A stretch of DNA of 62,734 nucleotides from Rhodoglobus sp. (GTDB lineage: Bacteria > Actinomycetota > Actinomycetes > Actinomycetales > Microbacteriaceae): positions 1-62,734 of the forward strand of contig JAODAQ010000053.1 of NCBI GenBank assembly GCA_025463515.1, given 5' to 3'. The notes beneath the pieces were generated by a model that made no database searches, had not been told where the DNA came from, and saw only the letters and a program-made list of their open reading frames with translations. The position numbers and the translations under genes were made by a program. The first letter of the stretch is position 1. Each line of letters starts with the position of its first letter. This document shows positions 33,810 to 42,769 of this stretch, piece after piece.

Positions 33810-35150
33810 ATGTCATCCATCCGATTCCCCGAGGGCTTCCTCTGGGGTGCGGCCACCGCTGCGTACCAGATCGAGGGGGCCGTCGATGAAGACGGTCGCG
33901 GCCCGTCGATCTGGGACACGTTCTCGCACCAGCCGGGCGCGGTGCTGCGCGGCGACACCGGCGATATCGCCTGCGACCACTACCACCGCTGGGAGAGCGA
34001 CCTCGATCTGCTCGTCGACCTGGGGGTGAGCTCGTACCGCTTCTCCGTGTCGTGGTCGCGCATCTTCCCGACCGGCTCGGGCGAGGTCAACGAGGCCGGC
34101 CTCGACTTCTACGACAAGCTCGTCGACGGGCTCATCGAGCGCGGCATCAAGCCGATGGTCACGCTGTACCACTGGGATCTCCCGCAGGCGCTGCAGGACA
34201 TCGGCGGCTGGGCGAACCGCGACACGACCGACCGCTTCGTCGAGTATGCGCGCGCGGTGCACGCCAGGCTTGGCGACCGCGTCACCCACTGGCTCACGCT
34301 CAACGAGCCGTACTGCACGGCGTTCGTCGGCAACCTCGAAGGCCGGCACGCTCCGGGCATCAGGGATGAGGCGACCGCAGTGACCGTGCTCCACCACCTG
34401 CTGCTCGCCCACGGCAAGGCGGTGCGGGCTCTTCGCGCCGACGGCGTCACGGGACAGGTGGGGATCACGTGCAACCTCACGTCGCCGCATCCGGCCACCG
34501 ACAGCCCCGAGGACGTCGCCGCCTGGCGCCGACTCGACCTGTACGAGAACCGGATGTTCCTCGACCCGCTGTTCACGGCCGCATACCCCGATGACGCGCG
34601 CGCGTACTACGAGGGAATCACCGACTTCTCGTTCGTGCAGGAGGGCGACCTCGAGATCATCGCGGAGCCGCTCGACTACTTCGGCATCAACTACTACGAG
34701 CGCCACCTCGTCGAGGCTGATCCGGCGGACCCGGTGCGGGGATGGCGGCGGGTTCCGGCCCTCCATCCCACGACGGTCGGCATCGGCGTGCACCCCGAGG
34801 GGCTGCGCGAGATCCTCGAGCGCGTGAGTGCGGACTACACGCCGCTGCCGCTCATCATCACCGAGACGGGCATCTCCCTGCACGACTACGCGAACCCGGA
34901 GGGCGAGATCAAGGATGCCGAGCGCGTCGCCTTCTACGACTCGCACATGCGGGCGGCCCACGACGCCATCGGCAAGGGCGTCAACCTCGTTGGGTTCTAC
35001 CCGTGGTCGCTCATGGACAACTTCGAGTGGGCCTGGGGATACGCGTACCGCTTCGGCATGTACTACATCGACTACGCGACGCAGGAGCGCATCCCCAAGT
35101 CGAGCGCGCAGTGGTTCTCCCGGGTGACGAGGGCCAACGGGATCGACTGA
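33810..35150 (+). CDS. Beta-glucosidase (GH1)
   Basis: 446 residues from ATG 33810 with TTGAGGAG upstream. The GH1 N-terminal signature FPEGFLWGAATAAYQIEGA and the acid/base Glu in WLTLNEPYC (about residue 165) are normal. The nucleophile motif reads ITETG (about 351) in place of the usual TENG, so the Asn after the catalytic Glu is Thr. WSLMDNFEWAWGY near the C-terminus binds the sugar. With no signal peptide it acts in the cytoplasm on glucosides brought in by the importer. Confidence 0.95.
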   Translation: MSSIRFPEGFLWGAATAAYQIEGAVDEDGRGPSIWDTFSHQPGAVLRGDTGDIACDHYHRWESDLDLLVDLGVSSYRFSVSWSRIFPTGSGEVNEAGLDFYDKLVDGLIERGIKPMVTLYHWDLPQALQDIGGWANRDTTDRFVEYARAVHARLGDRVTHWLTLNEPYCTAFVGNLEGRHAPGIRDEATAVTVLHHLLLAHGKAVRALRADGVTGQVGITCNLTSPHPATDSPEDVAAWRRLDLYENRMFLDPLFTAAYPDDARAYYEGITDFSFVQEGDLEIIAEPLDYFGINYYERHLVEADPADPVRGWRRVPALHPTTVGIGVHPEGLREILERVSADYTPLPLIITETGISLHDYANPEGEIKDAERVAFYDSHMRAAHDAIGKGVNLVGFYPWSLMDNFEWAWGYAYRFGMYYIDYATQERIPKSSAQWFSRVTRANGID

Positions 35151-35164
35151 TCCCGCCACAGACG

Positions 35165-35200
35165 ACAAGGGCGCACGAGACGGCCTCGGTGCGCCCTTGT
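35165..35200 (+). terminator. Strong hairpin terminator of the beta-glucoside operon
   Basis: ACAAGGGCGCAC (35165-35176) pairs perfectly with GTGCGCCCTTGT (35189-35200), a 12-bp stem with a 12-nt loop, starting 15 nt after the beta-glucosidase stop and followed by TCTGTGTT. It is the clearest intrinsic terminator in the window. Confidence 0.8.
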
Positions 35201-35240
35201 TCTGTGTTCGGCGACGGACCCCGCTGGTAGCGTCGAACCC

Positions 35241-36317
35241 GTGACGCACCAGCTCACCCGTGACCAGGCCCGTCGCATCGTCGTGCGCGCGCAGCTGCTG
35301 GATGCCGACCGCCCCGGCGACGTCGTGGGTGTCGCCGAGCAGCTCGGCGCGATCAAGATCGACCCCACCGCGACGATCGCGCCGGCCGAGCAGACCATCC
35401 TCTGGTCGCGCATCGGCTCCTCCTACGAGTCAGTGCAGCTCTCCAAGGCCGTGGAGATCGACCGGCTCTTGTTCGAGTTCGACGCCGCCTTCCGCCCCAT
35501 CAGCCTGCTGCCGCTCATGCTGCCAGCGATGCGGCAGTGGCCACGGCGGCCGAAGACCCGCGAGTGGCTCGAGGCCAACGGCACGTTCCGCTCCGAGGTG
35601 CTTGCGCGGCTGCGCGACGAGGGGCCGCTGCTCGCCACTCAGATCCCCGACACCGCCCAGGTCGCCCGCGCGCCCGACGGCTGGACCGGCTCGAACCAGG
35701 TGCCGATCATGCTCGAGTTCCTGCAGCGGCAGGGCGCCGTGGCCGTGGTCGGCCGCGAGGGGCGTGCCCGCCGCTGGGATCTGGCCGAGCGCGTGTATCC
35801 GCAGAACCTCCCCGAGTACTCCCTCGAGGAGGCGGAGCGCCTGCTCGACGAGCGCCGCCTGCAGGCCGCGGGCATCGCGAAGCAGAAGTCCCCGTGGACT
35901 CCCGTGGGCGAAGCCGGCGAGCCCGCCGCGATCGAGGGCAGCTCCCGCAAGTACCGCGTCGACCCGGAGGCGCTCGCCGCGCTCGAGGACGACGACGGTG
36001 GCCGCGTCGCTTTCCTCAGCCCGTACGACGGCATGCTGTTCGACCGCCCAAGGCTTGAGGAGGTCTTCGAGTTCACGTACGTGCTCGAGCAGTTCAAGCC
36101 CAAGCCGCAGCGGGTCTACGGCTTCTTCGCGCATCCCATCCTGATGGGCGACCGGTTCGTCGGGATGCTCGACGCCGCGGTCAATCGCGACGAGGAGTCG
36201 CTCACGGTCAACGCGGTGCACGAGTTCCTCCCGTTCGAGGCGGAGGAGGACGAGATGGTGCGCGCCGAGATCGCGGACCTGGCGGAGTGGCTGGGCGTCA
36301 CTGTCCGGGCGTGGTGA
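35241..36317 (+). CDS. AlkZ/YcaQ-like winged-helix DNA glycosylase
   Basis: 358 residues from GTG 35241. TAGCGT (35228-35233) lies 7 nt before it, a leaderless pattern. The protein belongs to the HTH_42 family, whose studied members (AlkZ, AlkX/YcaQ) remove bases in DNA interstrand crosslinks. Visible marks are the N-terminal QARRIVVRAQLL and LGAIKIDP, the WSRIGSSYE segment and the C-terminal LSPYDGMLFDRPRLEEVFEF with a KPKPQRVYGFF strand. Three tandem winged helices are expected. Confidence 0.85.
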   Translation: MTHQLTRDQARRIVVRAQLLDADRPGDVVGVAEQLGAIKIDPTATIAPAEQTILWSRIGSSYESVQLSKAVEIDRLLFEFDAAFRPISLLPLMLPAMRQWPRRPKTREWLEANGTFRSEVLARLRDEGPLLATQIPDTAQVARAPDGWTGSNQVPIMLEFLQRQGAVAVVGREGRARRWDLAERVYPQNLPEYSLEEAERLLDERRLQAAGIAKQKSPWTPVGEAGEPAAIEGSSRKYRVDPEALAALEDDDGGRVAFLSPYDGMLFDRPRLEEVFEFTYVLEQFKPKPQRVYGFFAHPILMGDRFVGMLDAAVNRDEESLTVNAVHEFLPFEAEEDEMVRAEIADLAEWLGVTVRAW

Positions 36318-36347
36318 CGCGGCGGGGCTTTCCCCTATCGTGATCGC

Positions 36348-36449
36348 GTGACCGCGAGCGAGCACGTCTTCCCCCACGGGCCGGCGTTCCGCTCGGGTGG
36401 TGCCTGCTGGTCGTCGAGGCCGACATTGAGCGCGATAGCTAGGCGGTAG
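36348..36449 (+). pseudogene. Possible small or decayed gene with intact leaderless promoter
   Basis: TATCGT (36336-36341) lies 6 nt before GTG 36348, as good a leaderless start as any in the window, but the frame is only 33 codons (MTASEHVFPHGPAFRSGG...). A shift near 36400 would give WCLLVVEADIERDS and a stop at 36438-36440, which reads more like protein. It may be the remnant of a longer gene. It overlaps the end of the convergent gene by 11 nt. Confidence 0.3.
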
Positions 36450-36753
36450 CGGGCTCGGGCTTCGGGGTGATCGTGAGGCCGGAGAGCGTCGAGGCCAGCT
36501 GCGAGAGCTCCTCGAGCCACTCGCGGTTCATCTGCTGCGGTGCCGCGTCTTCGAAGACGAACTGCAGCGGGATCTCCTTCGAGACCCACACGCTGGAGCG
36601 GCCGCCGCCCTCCGCCTCCGGGATGTCCCACGAGAAGGTGAACGACTCGTCGCGCCTCAGCTTGTTCACCATGACGAATTTGAGGTGGGCCAGCTCGCGA
36701 TCACTGATGGTCACGGCGACTCGGGTGCCGTCTGCGTAGTAGAGGGTTCCCAC
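36439..36753 (-). CDS. DUF7882-type small protein
   Basis: 104 residues from GTG 36753. The pattern MGTLYYADGTRV...LAHLKFVMVNKLRRDESFTFSW, SVWVSKEIPLQFVF and NREWLEEL is a small actinobacterial family often mislabelled as ATP-dependent DNA ligase; it lacks any ligase motif. Members are common and multi-copy in Microbacteriaceae. The function is unknown. Confidence 0.8.
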   Translation of the reverse strand: MGTLYYADGTRVAVTISDRELAHLKFVMVNKLRRDESFTFSWDIPEAEGGGRSSVWVSKEIPLQFVFEDAAPQQMNREWLEELSQLASTLSGLTITPKPEPATA

Positions 36754-36838
36754 GACTGACTCGATTCCACACTCCGGGGTCTGAGGAGGCTGCTATCGCA
36801 ATCGTAACCTTCCGCGGCGACCTGCGAGGATATCCACC

Positions 36839-37735
36839 GTGACCAGAACCGATGTGACCGCCACGAACGGCCCGATCGAGTTGGCCGGGAGCATCTGGAC
36901 TCCGGATGCCCGTGAGCCCGCCGCGCTGATCCTCATGTACCCGGGCTCCGGTCCGTCAGACCGTGACAACGACGTGTTCTTCCCGCCCATCCGCGAGGCG
37001 CTGCTCGGTGCCGGCGCGGCGGTGGCCTCCTTCGACAAGCGGGGCGTCGGCGGCTCCGGCGGCGACTGGCTCGAGGCGGGCATCCGTGATCAGGCCGACG
37101 ATCTCGTCGCGTTCCTCGCGGTCGCGCGCGCTGCCGTTCCGGGCGTGCCGGTCGGCCTGTTCGGCCACAGCCAGGGCGGCTGGGTGGTGCTCGAGGCGGC
37201 CGCCGAGACCGAGGCCGACTTCGTGATCACGAGCTCTGGCCCCTCCGTGACGCCGCGCGTGCAGGAGGAGTACTCCACACGGGAGAACCTCGCCCGTCTG
37301 AACCTCGACGAGGCCGAGACCGCCGCGATCATGGCGTCGTACGGCGAGCTGTTCGACAGGGCGGGTGAAACCTACGAATCCGTCGCGAACTGGATGGCCG
37401 AGCCGGAGCGCGCGCCGCACTTCGAAGCGCTGGAGAGCGTCGGGGCTTTCGTGCCCGACGGCCCGGTGCTCTGGACGTTCGCCGGGCTGATCATGGACTA
37501 CGACCCCGCTGCAGCGCTCTCGGCGCTCGAGGTCCCGCTGCTCGCAGTGCTCGGCGCTGCGGACAACGTCGTGCCGGTCGAGGCGTCGGCGGAGGGCTTC
37601 CGCCGCACGGTGAAGCCCGAGCTGCTCGCGCTACGGGTGCTCGACGGTGGCGACCACCGCTTGCAGAACTCCGACACCGAGGAGTTCGTGCCCGACTACC
37701 TGCCCGCCCTCGTGGAGTTCGTCACGGGCAGGTAG
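36839..37735 (+). CDS. Alpha/beta hydrolase
   Basis: 298 residues from GTG 36839. The catalytic Ser is in GLFGHSQGGWV (about 105), with the oxyanion segment MYPGSGPSDRDND, the acid Asp probably in VLGAADNVVPVEAS, and the His in LDGGDHRLQ. This is the prolyl-oligopeptidase-like esterase group. No signal peptide, so cytoplasmic. The substrate is unknown. Confidence 0.85.
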   Translation: MTRTDVTATNGPIELAGSIWTPDAREPAALILMYPGSGPSDRDNDVFFPPIREALLGAGAAVASFDKRGVGGSGGDWLEAGIRDQADDLVAFLAVARAAVPGVPVGLFGHSQGGWVVLEAAAETEADFVITSSGPSVTPRVQEEYSTRENLARLNLDEAETAAIMASYGELFDRAGETYESVANWMAEPERAPHFEALESVGAFVPDGPVLWTFAGLIMDYDPAAALSALEVPLLAVLGAADNVVPVEASAEGFRRTVKPELLALRVLDGGDHRLQNSDTEEFVPDYLPALVEFVTGR

Positions 37736-37740
37736 CGCGG

Positions 37741-38553
37741 TCAGAGGCGCTGCGCCAAGCGCTCCGCGTCGAACGGGGCGTGCCCGCGGGCGTCGTTGTC
37801 GAAGTAGGCGAAGACGTCCTGGCCGTCGTTGAGCCAGGCACGGATGTCGGCGGCCCAGGCATCCAGCTCGCTGTCGGTGTAGCCGCTCGAGTACAGCTCG
37901 CGGCTGCCGTGCAGTCGCACGTAGCGGATCCCGGCGGTCCGCTCGCGGATCACCGGCCACCGTCCTGCGGTGTCGGCGGTGACGAGTGCGACGTCGTGGT
38001 CCCGTGCGATCCGGTACGCGTCCGCGGTGGCGAAGCTCTCGTGGCGAACCTCGAGTGCGTGCCGGATCGGCCGGTCCGCGTCGATGTCGAGGTGGGCGCG
38101 GCCGTCGAGCCGCTCGTCGTGCTGGCGCGCGAGGGCGGCGGCGGCGGAGGTGGTCTGGGGGAGGGAGCCGAGGAACGCGTCGAGGACCGCCGCGTCGAAC
38201 GTGAGGCGCTCGGGCAGTTGCCACAACATCGGACCGAGCTTGGGGCCGAGGGCGAGCATCCCGCTGGCCAGGAAGTTCGCCAGCGCCTGATCGGTGTTCC
38301 TCAGCGCCAGCATGTGCGTGATGAACCGGCTGCCCTTGACCGCGAACACGAAGCCGGCCGGCGTCTCGTCGTGCCAGCGCTCGTAGCTGGACGGGCGCTG
38401 CAGGGAGTAGAAGGAGCCGTTGAGCTCCACCGAGTTCAGGCGCTCGGCGGCGTAGGCCAGCTCGCTGCGCTGGGGGAGCCCGCGAGGGTAGAAGTCGCCC
38501 CGCCAGCTCGCATACCGCCAGCCCGAGATGCCGACGAAGGCCCGGGAGATCAT
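37741..38553 (-). CDS. DUF72 (YecE) family protein
   Basis: 270 residues from ATG 38553, overlapping the EAL gene stop by 4 nt (ATGA). TIM-barrel DUF72 marks: VGISGWRYASWRGDFYP, LNSVELNGSFYSLQ, FVFAVKGSRFITHML, ALEVRHESFAT and YVRLHGSRELYSSGY. The biochemical role of the family is not established. Co-translation with a cyclic-di-GMP phosphodiesterase is noteworthy. Confidence 0.9.
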   Translation of the reverse strand: MISRAFVGISGWRYASWRGDFYPRGLPQRSELAYAAERLNSVELNGSFYSLQRPSSYERWHDETPAGFVFAVKGSRFITHMLALRNTDQALANFLASGMLALGPKLGPMLWQLPERLTFDAAVLDAFLGSLPQTTSAAAALARQHDERLDGRAHLDIDADRPIRHALEVRHESFATADAYRIARDHDVALVTADTAGRWPVIRERTAGIRYVRLHGSRELYSSGYTDSELDAWAADIRAWLNDGQDVFAYFDNDARGHAPFDAERLAQRL

Positions 38554-39485
38554 CCCTCCGCGAAGGCGAGTCCGGCGGCGGCGAGTGCCGCGCCGAGCAG
38601 CGCGATCGTCTTGCTGCCGACACCGGGCAGGGAGGCGATCTCCGTGCGCCGGCGGGCGGCCAGATCCTCGAGGTTGCGCAGGTTCAGCGCCGCGAGCGCT
38701 CGGCTGACCGGGCGCGCCAGCCGCGGGAGGGCGGTGCGCTGGTTGGCGGCGAAGTAGGCCTCGAACTCGGTCTGCGGCATGGGCATCCCGAGGAAGTAGC
38801 CCTGAGCGCGATCGCAGCCCGACTCGCGGATGCGGTCGTACTGCTCCTGCGTCTCGACGCCCTCCGCGACGATGCGCATGCCCTTCTGGCGCACCACCGC
38901 AACGATCGTCGCAACCCGGTTCCAGGTCTCCTCGGTGTCTTCGCGGATGAGGGACTGGTCGATCTTGAGCTCCGTGAACGGCAGTGCCTCGAGCTGCTTC
39001 GCCGAGGAGTAGCCGATCCCGAAGTCGTCGATGGAGATCCCGCTGCCGAGGTCGCGTAGGCGCGCGAGGTGGGCCACTGCCTCGGGGATGTCCGACACCG
39101 GCCGTGATTCCGTGAGCTCGATCGTCACCTGCGCCGGGTCGAGGCCGAACCGCTCGTACGCTGCGATGACCCGAGCGCTGAAATCCGGCTGCGCCAATTG
39201 CAGCGCCGAGACATTGATGGCGACTTGGATGCCCGGCAGCCCCGCAGCGCTGGCGAACGCGCAGCCCTGCTCGAGCATGAAGGCGCCGATCTCGTCGATG
39301 ACGCCGTTCTCCTCGGCGGCAGCGATGAACTCCGCCGGCGAGATCGGACCGAGGACCGGGTGGTTCCACCGGCACAGTGCCTCGGCGGCGACGATGCGGC
39401 CCGTGCTGACCTCGATCTGCGGCTGGAAGTACGCGACGAGCTCGCCGCGCGCCGCGGCGCCCGGCAGTTCCGCCACCCAATCCAT
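38550..39485 (-). CDS. EAL phosphodiesterase with C-terminal helix-hairpin-helix domain
   Basis: 311 residues. The EAL domain (about 10-245) keeps all catalytic marks: EAL (35-37), NVSALQL, ELTESRP, DDFGIGYSS, KIDQSLI, EGVETQEQ and QGYFLGMPMP, so it should hydrolyse cyclic-di-GMP. From about 255 to 308 a second domain reads SRALAALNLRNLEDLAARR and LPGVGSKTIALLGAALAAAG, the helix-hairpin-helix layout of RNA-polymerase alpha-CTD-like DNA-binding modules. No membrane helix. It is divergent from a GGDEF protein, 81 bp away, and coupled to a DUF72 gene. Confidence 0.9.
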   Translation of the reverse strand: MDWVAELPGAAARGELVAYFQPQIEVSTGRIVAAEALCRWNHPVLGPISPAEFIAAAEENGVIDEIGAFMLEQGCAFASAAGLPGIQVAINVSALQLAQPDFSARVIAAYERFGLDPAQVTIELTESRPVSDIPEAVAHLARLRDLGSGISIDDFGIGYSSAKQLEALPFTELKIDQSLIREDTEETWNRVATIVAVVRQKGMRIVAEGVETQEQYDRIRESGCDRAQGYFLGMPMPQTEFEAYFAANQRTALPRLARPVSRALAALNLRNLEDLAARRRTEIASLPGVGSKTIALLGAALAAAGLAFAEG

Positions 39486-39566
39486 CTCGTTAGTTTTTCC
39501 TCACCGTGGGGCCGCGTCAAGGGGGCCTTCTGCGCTTCGCGGAAGGTGTACGGGCCCTATTACGAT

Positions 39567-40985
39567 ATGGGCAGGCGACGCTCCTCGACGGACGAGGAGA
39601 AGCGGCGGCCGGAAAGAATCCCGACCTTGGAAGACCCAGCAGCTCGCTTTGCGCCGTGCGGACTCGTGGAGCTCGCTATCGACGGGACGATCCTCGACGC
39701 CAACCCGACATTCCTCGAGTGGGTGGGCGCCGACCACGGGGACGTGCTCGGGCGCGAGCTCACCTCATTCGTCGAGGAGGGCCATGTTGCCGAGGCCACC
39801 GCGCGCATCGCCGACGACCGGACGACCGGCCCTGAGGGCTCGCGTTCGCTCACGGTCAAGCTGCTCCACACCGAGGGGGAGTCGCGCGCGGTACTGATCT
39901 CGTGGCGCCGCGAGGGCGACCGGATCTTCGTCGCGATCTTCGATGCGACGAAGCGCGAGGAGTTCGAGACGCGGATCGCCCGCGAGCACACGCTCGCGTC
40001 CCGCCAGGAGCGGCGGCTCAACCTGCTGCTGCGCTCCGCAGTGGGGTTCGCCGACGCGATGGACGAGGCGACTCTCGCGGAGGAGCTCGCCGCGGCGGCG
40101 AAGGATGCCTACTCGGCGACGAGCGCGAGCGTGCTGGTGCTCGACGACTCCGGCCAGGTCACGGTGTCCGCCTCCGCGGGGTCTGCCGAGTTCATGTCCA
40201 ACGCCGAAGGGGTTTCCCTCAGCGACCAGGCGCTCCAGCTGCGGACGGTGATGACCATCCCCGACATCGCGGAGGAGCCTCTGGTCCCGCCGGCCGTCGC
40301 GCAGGTGCTCACGTCCGCGGGCGTGCGCGGCCTGCTCGTCGCACCCATCTCGCACGAGTCGCAGCAGCGCGGTCTGCTCGCGGTCTTCTTCGACCACGTC
40401 CGGCCCTTCGACGGCGAGGCCGCGCCACTCGCGGCAGCGCTCACGCGCCAGGCCGGGCAGGTCATCGCGCGCATCGAGCTGACCAACCAGCTCCACCGCG
40501 CGGCAATGCTCGATGAGATCACCGGATTGCCCAACCGAAGGCTCTTCGAGGAGCAGGTGCAGCGCTCATCGCAGTCGGACGAGCTGGTCGGGGTGGCCTT
40601 CATCGACCTCGACGGATTCAAGGCCGTGAACGACACCCTCGGGCACGACGTCGGCGACCGCGTGCTGAGGGAGGTCGCCGTGCGGATCCAGAGCGTCGTG
40701 CGCGAGCGGGACTCGGTGGCGCGCTTCGGCGGGGACGAGTTCGTCGCCGTCTGGACGGTGCCCGATGAGGATGCCGCGAGACTGATCGCCGAGCGCATCC
40801 GGGAGGCAGTAGCCCGGCCCTACGACCTCCCGGTCGACCTGCCGATCTCGGCGAGCATCGGCCTCGCGATCAGCCGGGCGCACGCGGCGCCGGAAGCCGC
40901 CGATCGGTTGGTCCGGGTCGCCGACCACGCGATGTACAGCGCGAAGAGCGACGGCGGCAACCGCGTCGTGGTCAGCGCCGGCTGA
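39567..40985 (+). CDS. Soluble PAS-GAF-GGDEF diguanylate cyclase
   Basis: 472 residues from ATG 39567. A PAS-like domain (about 28-130; LVELAIDGTILDANPTFLEWVG), a short coiled linker, a GAF-like domain (about 165-300) and a GGDEF domain (about 312-472). The active site RFGGDEF (388-392) is intact and is preceded at the correct distance by RERD, the inhibitory I-site. It should make cyclic-di-GMP under control of a small ligand or redox signal. Its partner EAL gene is divergent and shares the 81-bp control region. Confidence 0.92.
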   Translation: MGRRRSSTDEEKRRPERIPTLEDPAARFAPCGLVELAIDGTILDANPTFLEWVGADHGDVLGRELTSFVEEGHVAEATARIADDRTTGPEGSRSLTVKLLHTEGESRAVLISWRREGDRIFVAIFDATKREEFETRIAREHTLASRQERRLNLLLRSAVGFADAMDEATLAEELAAAAKDAYSATSASVLVLDDSGQVTVSASAGSAEFMSNAEGVSLSDQALQLRTVMTIPDIAEEPLVPPAVAQVLTSAGVRGLLVAPISHESQQRGLLAVFFDHVRPFDGEAAPLAAALTRQAGQVIARIELTNQLHRAAMLDEITGLPNRRLFEEQVQRSSQSDELVGVAFIDLDGFKAVNDTLGHDVGDRVLREVAVRIQSVVRERDSVARFGGDEFVAVWTVPDEDAARLIAERIREAVARPYDLPVDLPISASIGLAISRAHAAPEAADRLVRVADHAMYSAKSDGGNRVVVSAG

Positions 40986-41011
40986 AGCTCAGTCCCTCGC
41001 CGCGGGCCTGC

Positions 41012-41794
41012 CTACTTGCCCAGTCCCCGGTACGCCCGCGCCGAGAGCGGCAGGAACACCAGCGTGATCGCGAGCGGCACGACCACCGCCAGTAGTACAG
41101 CGTGCGTCGAGAGGAGGCCGGCGGTGACCCCGGTGGGGTTGCCGAACAGCTCCCGCGCAGCGGTCGCCGTGATCGAGACCGGGTTCCACTGGGTGACGGC
41201 GCCGAGCCACGCGGGCATCGTCTCCGTGGAGACGAAGACGCTCGACAGGAACCCGATCGGCCACACCAGGACCTGGATCGCCATGGTCGCGCCCGCGCCG
41301 CGGAACGTGAGCCCCAGGAAGATCCCGAGCCACAGCAGCGCGAACCTGAGCCAGAGCAGCAGGGCGGCGGCCAGCACGGCCTGGCCGAGGCCGGTCTCCA
41401 CCCGCCAGCCGAGCAGGAGCCCGCCACCCATGAGCACCGCGAGACTCAGCGCTGAGTACAGCAGGTCGGCTCCCGCCCGCCCGAGCACGATCGAGCTGGA
41501 GGGGATCGGCATCGAGCGGAACCGGTCGGTCACCCCGCGCTTCGAGTCCTCCGACATCGCCGCCATGGTGTTCTCGAGTCCGAACAGCATCGTGAGGGTG
41601 AACACCCCCGGCAGCAGGAAGCCGATGTAGTCGGCACCGCCGCCCGGGATCTCGATCGCGCCGCCGAACAGGAATGCGAACATGAGCAGCAGCATGATCG
41701 TGAACGCGATACCGAAGATCGGCATCGCGGGCTGCCGCACCCAGTGCTGCAGGTCTCTGAGGGTGATGATCCACCCGGCTCTGATGGCGCTCAT
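41012..41794 (-). CDS. ABC-2 type transporter permease (DrrB-like)
   Basis: 260 residues from ATG 41794, overlapping the ATPase gene by 4 nt. Six hydrophobic helices with the N-terminal LRDLQHWVRQPAMPIFGIAFTIML, LENTMAAMSEDSKRGVTDRFRSMPI and the conserved NPVSITATAARELFGNP, typical of daunorubicin-type exporters. It pairs with the ATPase to export a hydrophobic compound or antibiotic. Confidence 0.92.
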   Translation of the reverse strand: MSAIRAGWIITLRDLQHWVRQPAMPIFGIAFTIMLLLMFAFLFGGAIEIPGGGADYIGFLLPGVFTLTMLFGLENTMAAMSEDSKRGVTDRFRSMPIPSSSIVLGRAGADLLYSALSLAVLMGGGLLLGWRVETGLGQAVLAAALLLWLRFALLWLGIFLGLTFRGAGATMAIQVLVWPIGFLSSVFVSTETMPAWLGAVTQWNPVSITATAARELFGNPTGVTAGLLSTHAVLLAVVVPLAITLVFLPLSARAYRGLGK

Positions 41795-42747
41795 CGGGTC
41801 TCCTTGGTGTTGGTGTCGGTGTCGGTCAGGGTGAGGAACACCTCGTCGAGCGTGGGTCGCCTGAGGCTCACATCGTCGAGCTCGATGCCGGCAGCGTCGA
41901 GGGCGCGAATCGCCTCGACCATGGCCGCCGAGCCGGTCGTCGCGCGCGTGCTTGCGGCACGGGCATCCTTGTCGACGGATGCCTCGGCCCCCGCAACCCG
42001 GCCCAGCAGCCCGGCGGCCTCCGCAAGCCTCCCGGGGTCGCTCACCACGACGGATACGACGTCGGCGCCCAGGTCGCTCTTGAGCGAGTCCGGCGTTCCG
42101 TCTGCGATGACCCGGCCCGCGCTCATCACCGAGATCTGGTCGGCGAGCTGGTCGGCCTCCTCGAGGTACTGGGTGGTGAGCAGCACCGTCGTTCCCGCCG
42201 CGGAGGCCTGCCGCACCGCACGCCATACCTCGTTGCGCCCCCGCGGGTCGAGCCCGGTCGTCGGCTCGTCGAGGAACAGCACGGAGGGGCTCAGGATGAG
42301 GCTCGCGGCGATATCCAGCCGCCGCCGCATCCCGCCGGAGTAGCTGCTGACCGGCTTGCTCCCCACCTCGGCGAGGTCGAACTGCTCGAGGAGCTGGCTC
42401 GCCCGCGCGCGAGCGGCACGCTTGGCGAGCCCGAACAGCCTGCCGAACATGACGAGGTTCTGCTCGCCGCCCAGTATCTCGTCGACGGCTGCGGCCTGGC
42501 CGACGAGCCCGATCCGCGAGCGGACGCCGGCCGGATCCCTGCGCACGTCAATGCCGGCGATCGTCGCTGTTCCCTCCTCTAGCCGGGTGAGCGTGGTGAG
42601 CACGCGCACCGCGGTGCTCTTGCCCGCACCGTTGGGCCCGAGCAGGCCGTGCACGGTGCCGGGCGCGACCCGCAGGTCGAAGCCGTCGAGGGCCCGGGTC
42701 TGGCCGAACCGCTTGCGCAGCCCGGTCGCGATCAATGAGTGGTCCAC
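41791..42747 (-). CDS. ABC exporter ATP-binding protein (DrrA-like)
   Basis: 318 residues from GTG 42747 with AAAGGAG upstream. Walker A GPNGAGKST (about 38-46), VGQAAAVDEILGGEQNL, signature SSYSGGMRRRLD and Walker B LFLDEPTTGLD. The C-terminal extension LDDVSLRRPTLDEVFLTLT is the DrrA mark. It forms an exporter with the next gene and is divergent from a TetR gene, its likely repressor. Confidence 0.94.
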   Translation of the reverse strand: MDHSLIATGLRKRFGQTRALDGFDLRVAPGTVHGLLGPNGAGKSTAVRVLTTLTRLEEGTATIAGIDVRRDPAGVRSRIGLVGQAAAVDEILGGEQNLVMFGRLFGLAKRAARARASQLLEQFDLAEVGSKPVSSYSGGMRRRLDIAASLILSPSVLFLDEPTTGLDPRGRNEVWRAVRQASAAGTTVLLTTQYLEEADQLADQISVMSAGRVIADGTPDSLKSDLGADVVSVVVSDPGRLAEAAGLLGRVAGAEASVDKDARAASTRATTGSAAMVEAIRALDAAGIELDDVSLRRPTLDEVFLTLTDTDTNTKETR

Positions 42748-42769
42748 GTGTCTCCTTTAATTGGTACAG

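Noticed and set aside
36439-36753. ATP-dependent DNA ligase, a common label for this small family
   Set aside because: At 104 residues it lacks the KxDG ligase motif and all other ligase motifs.
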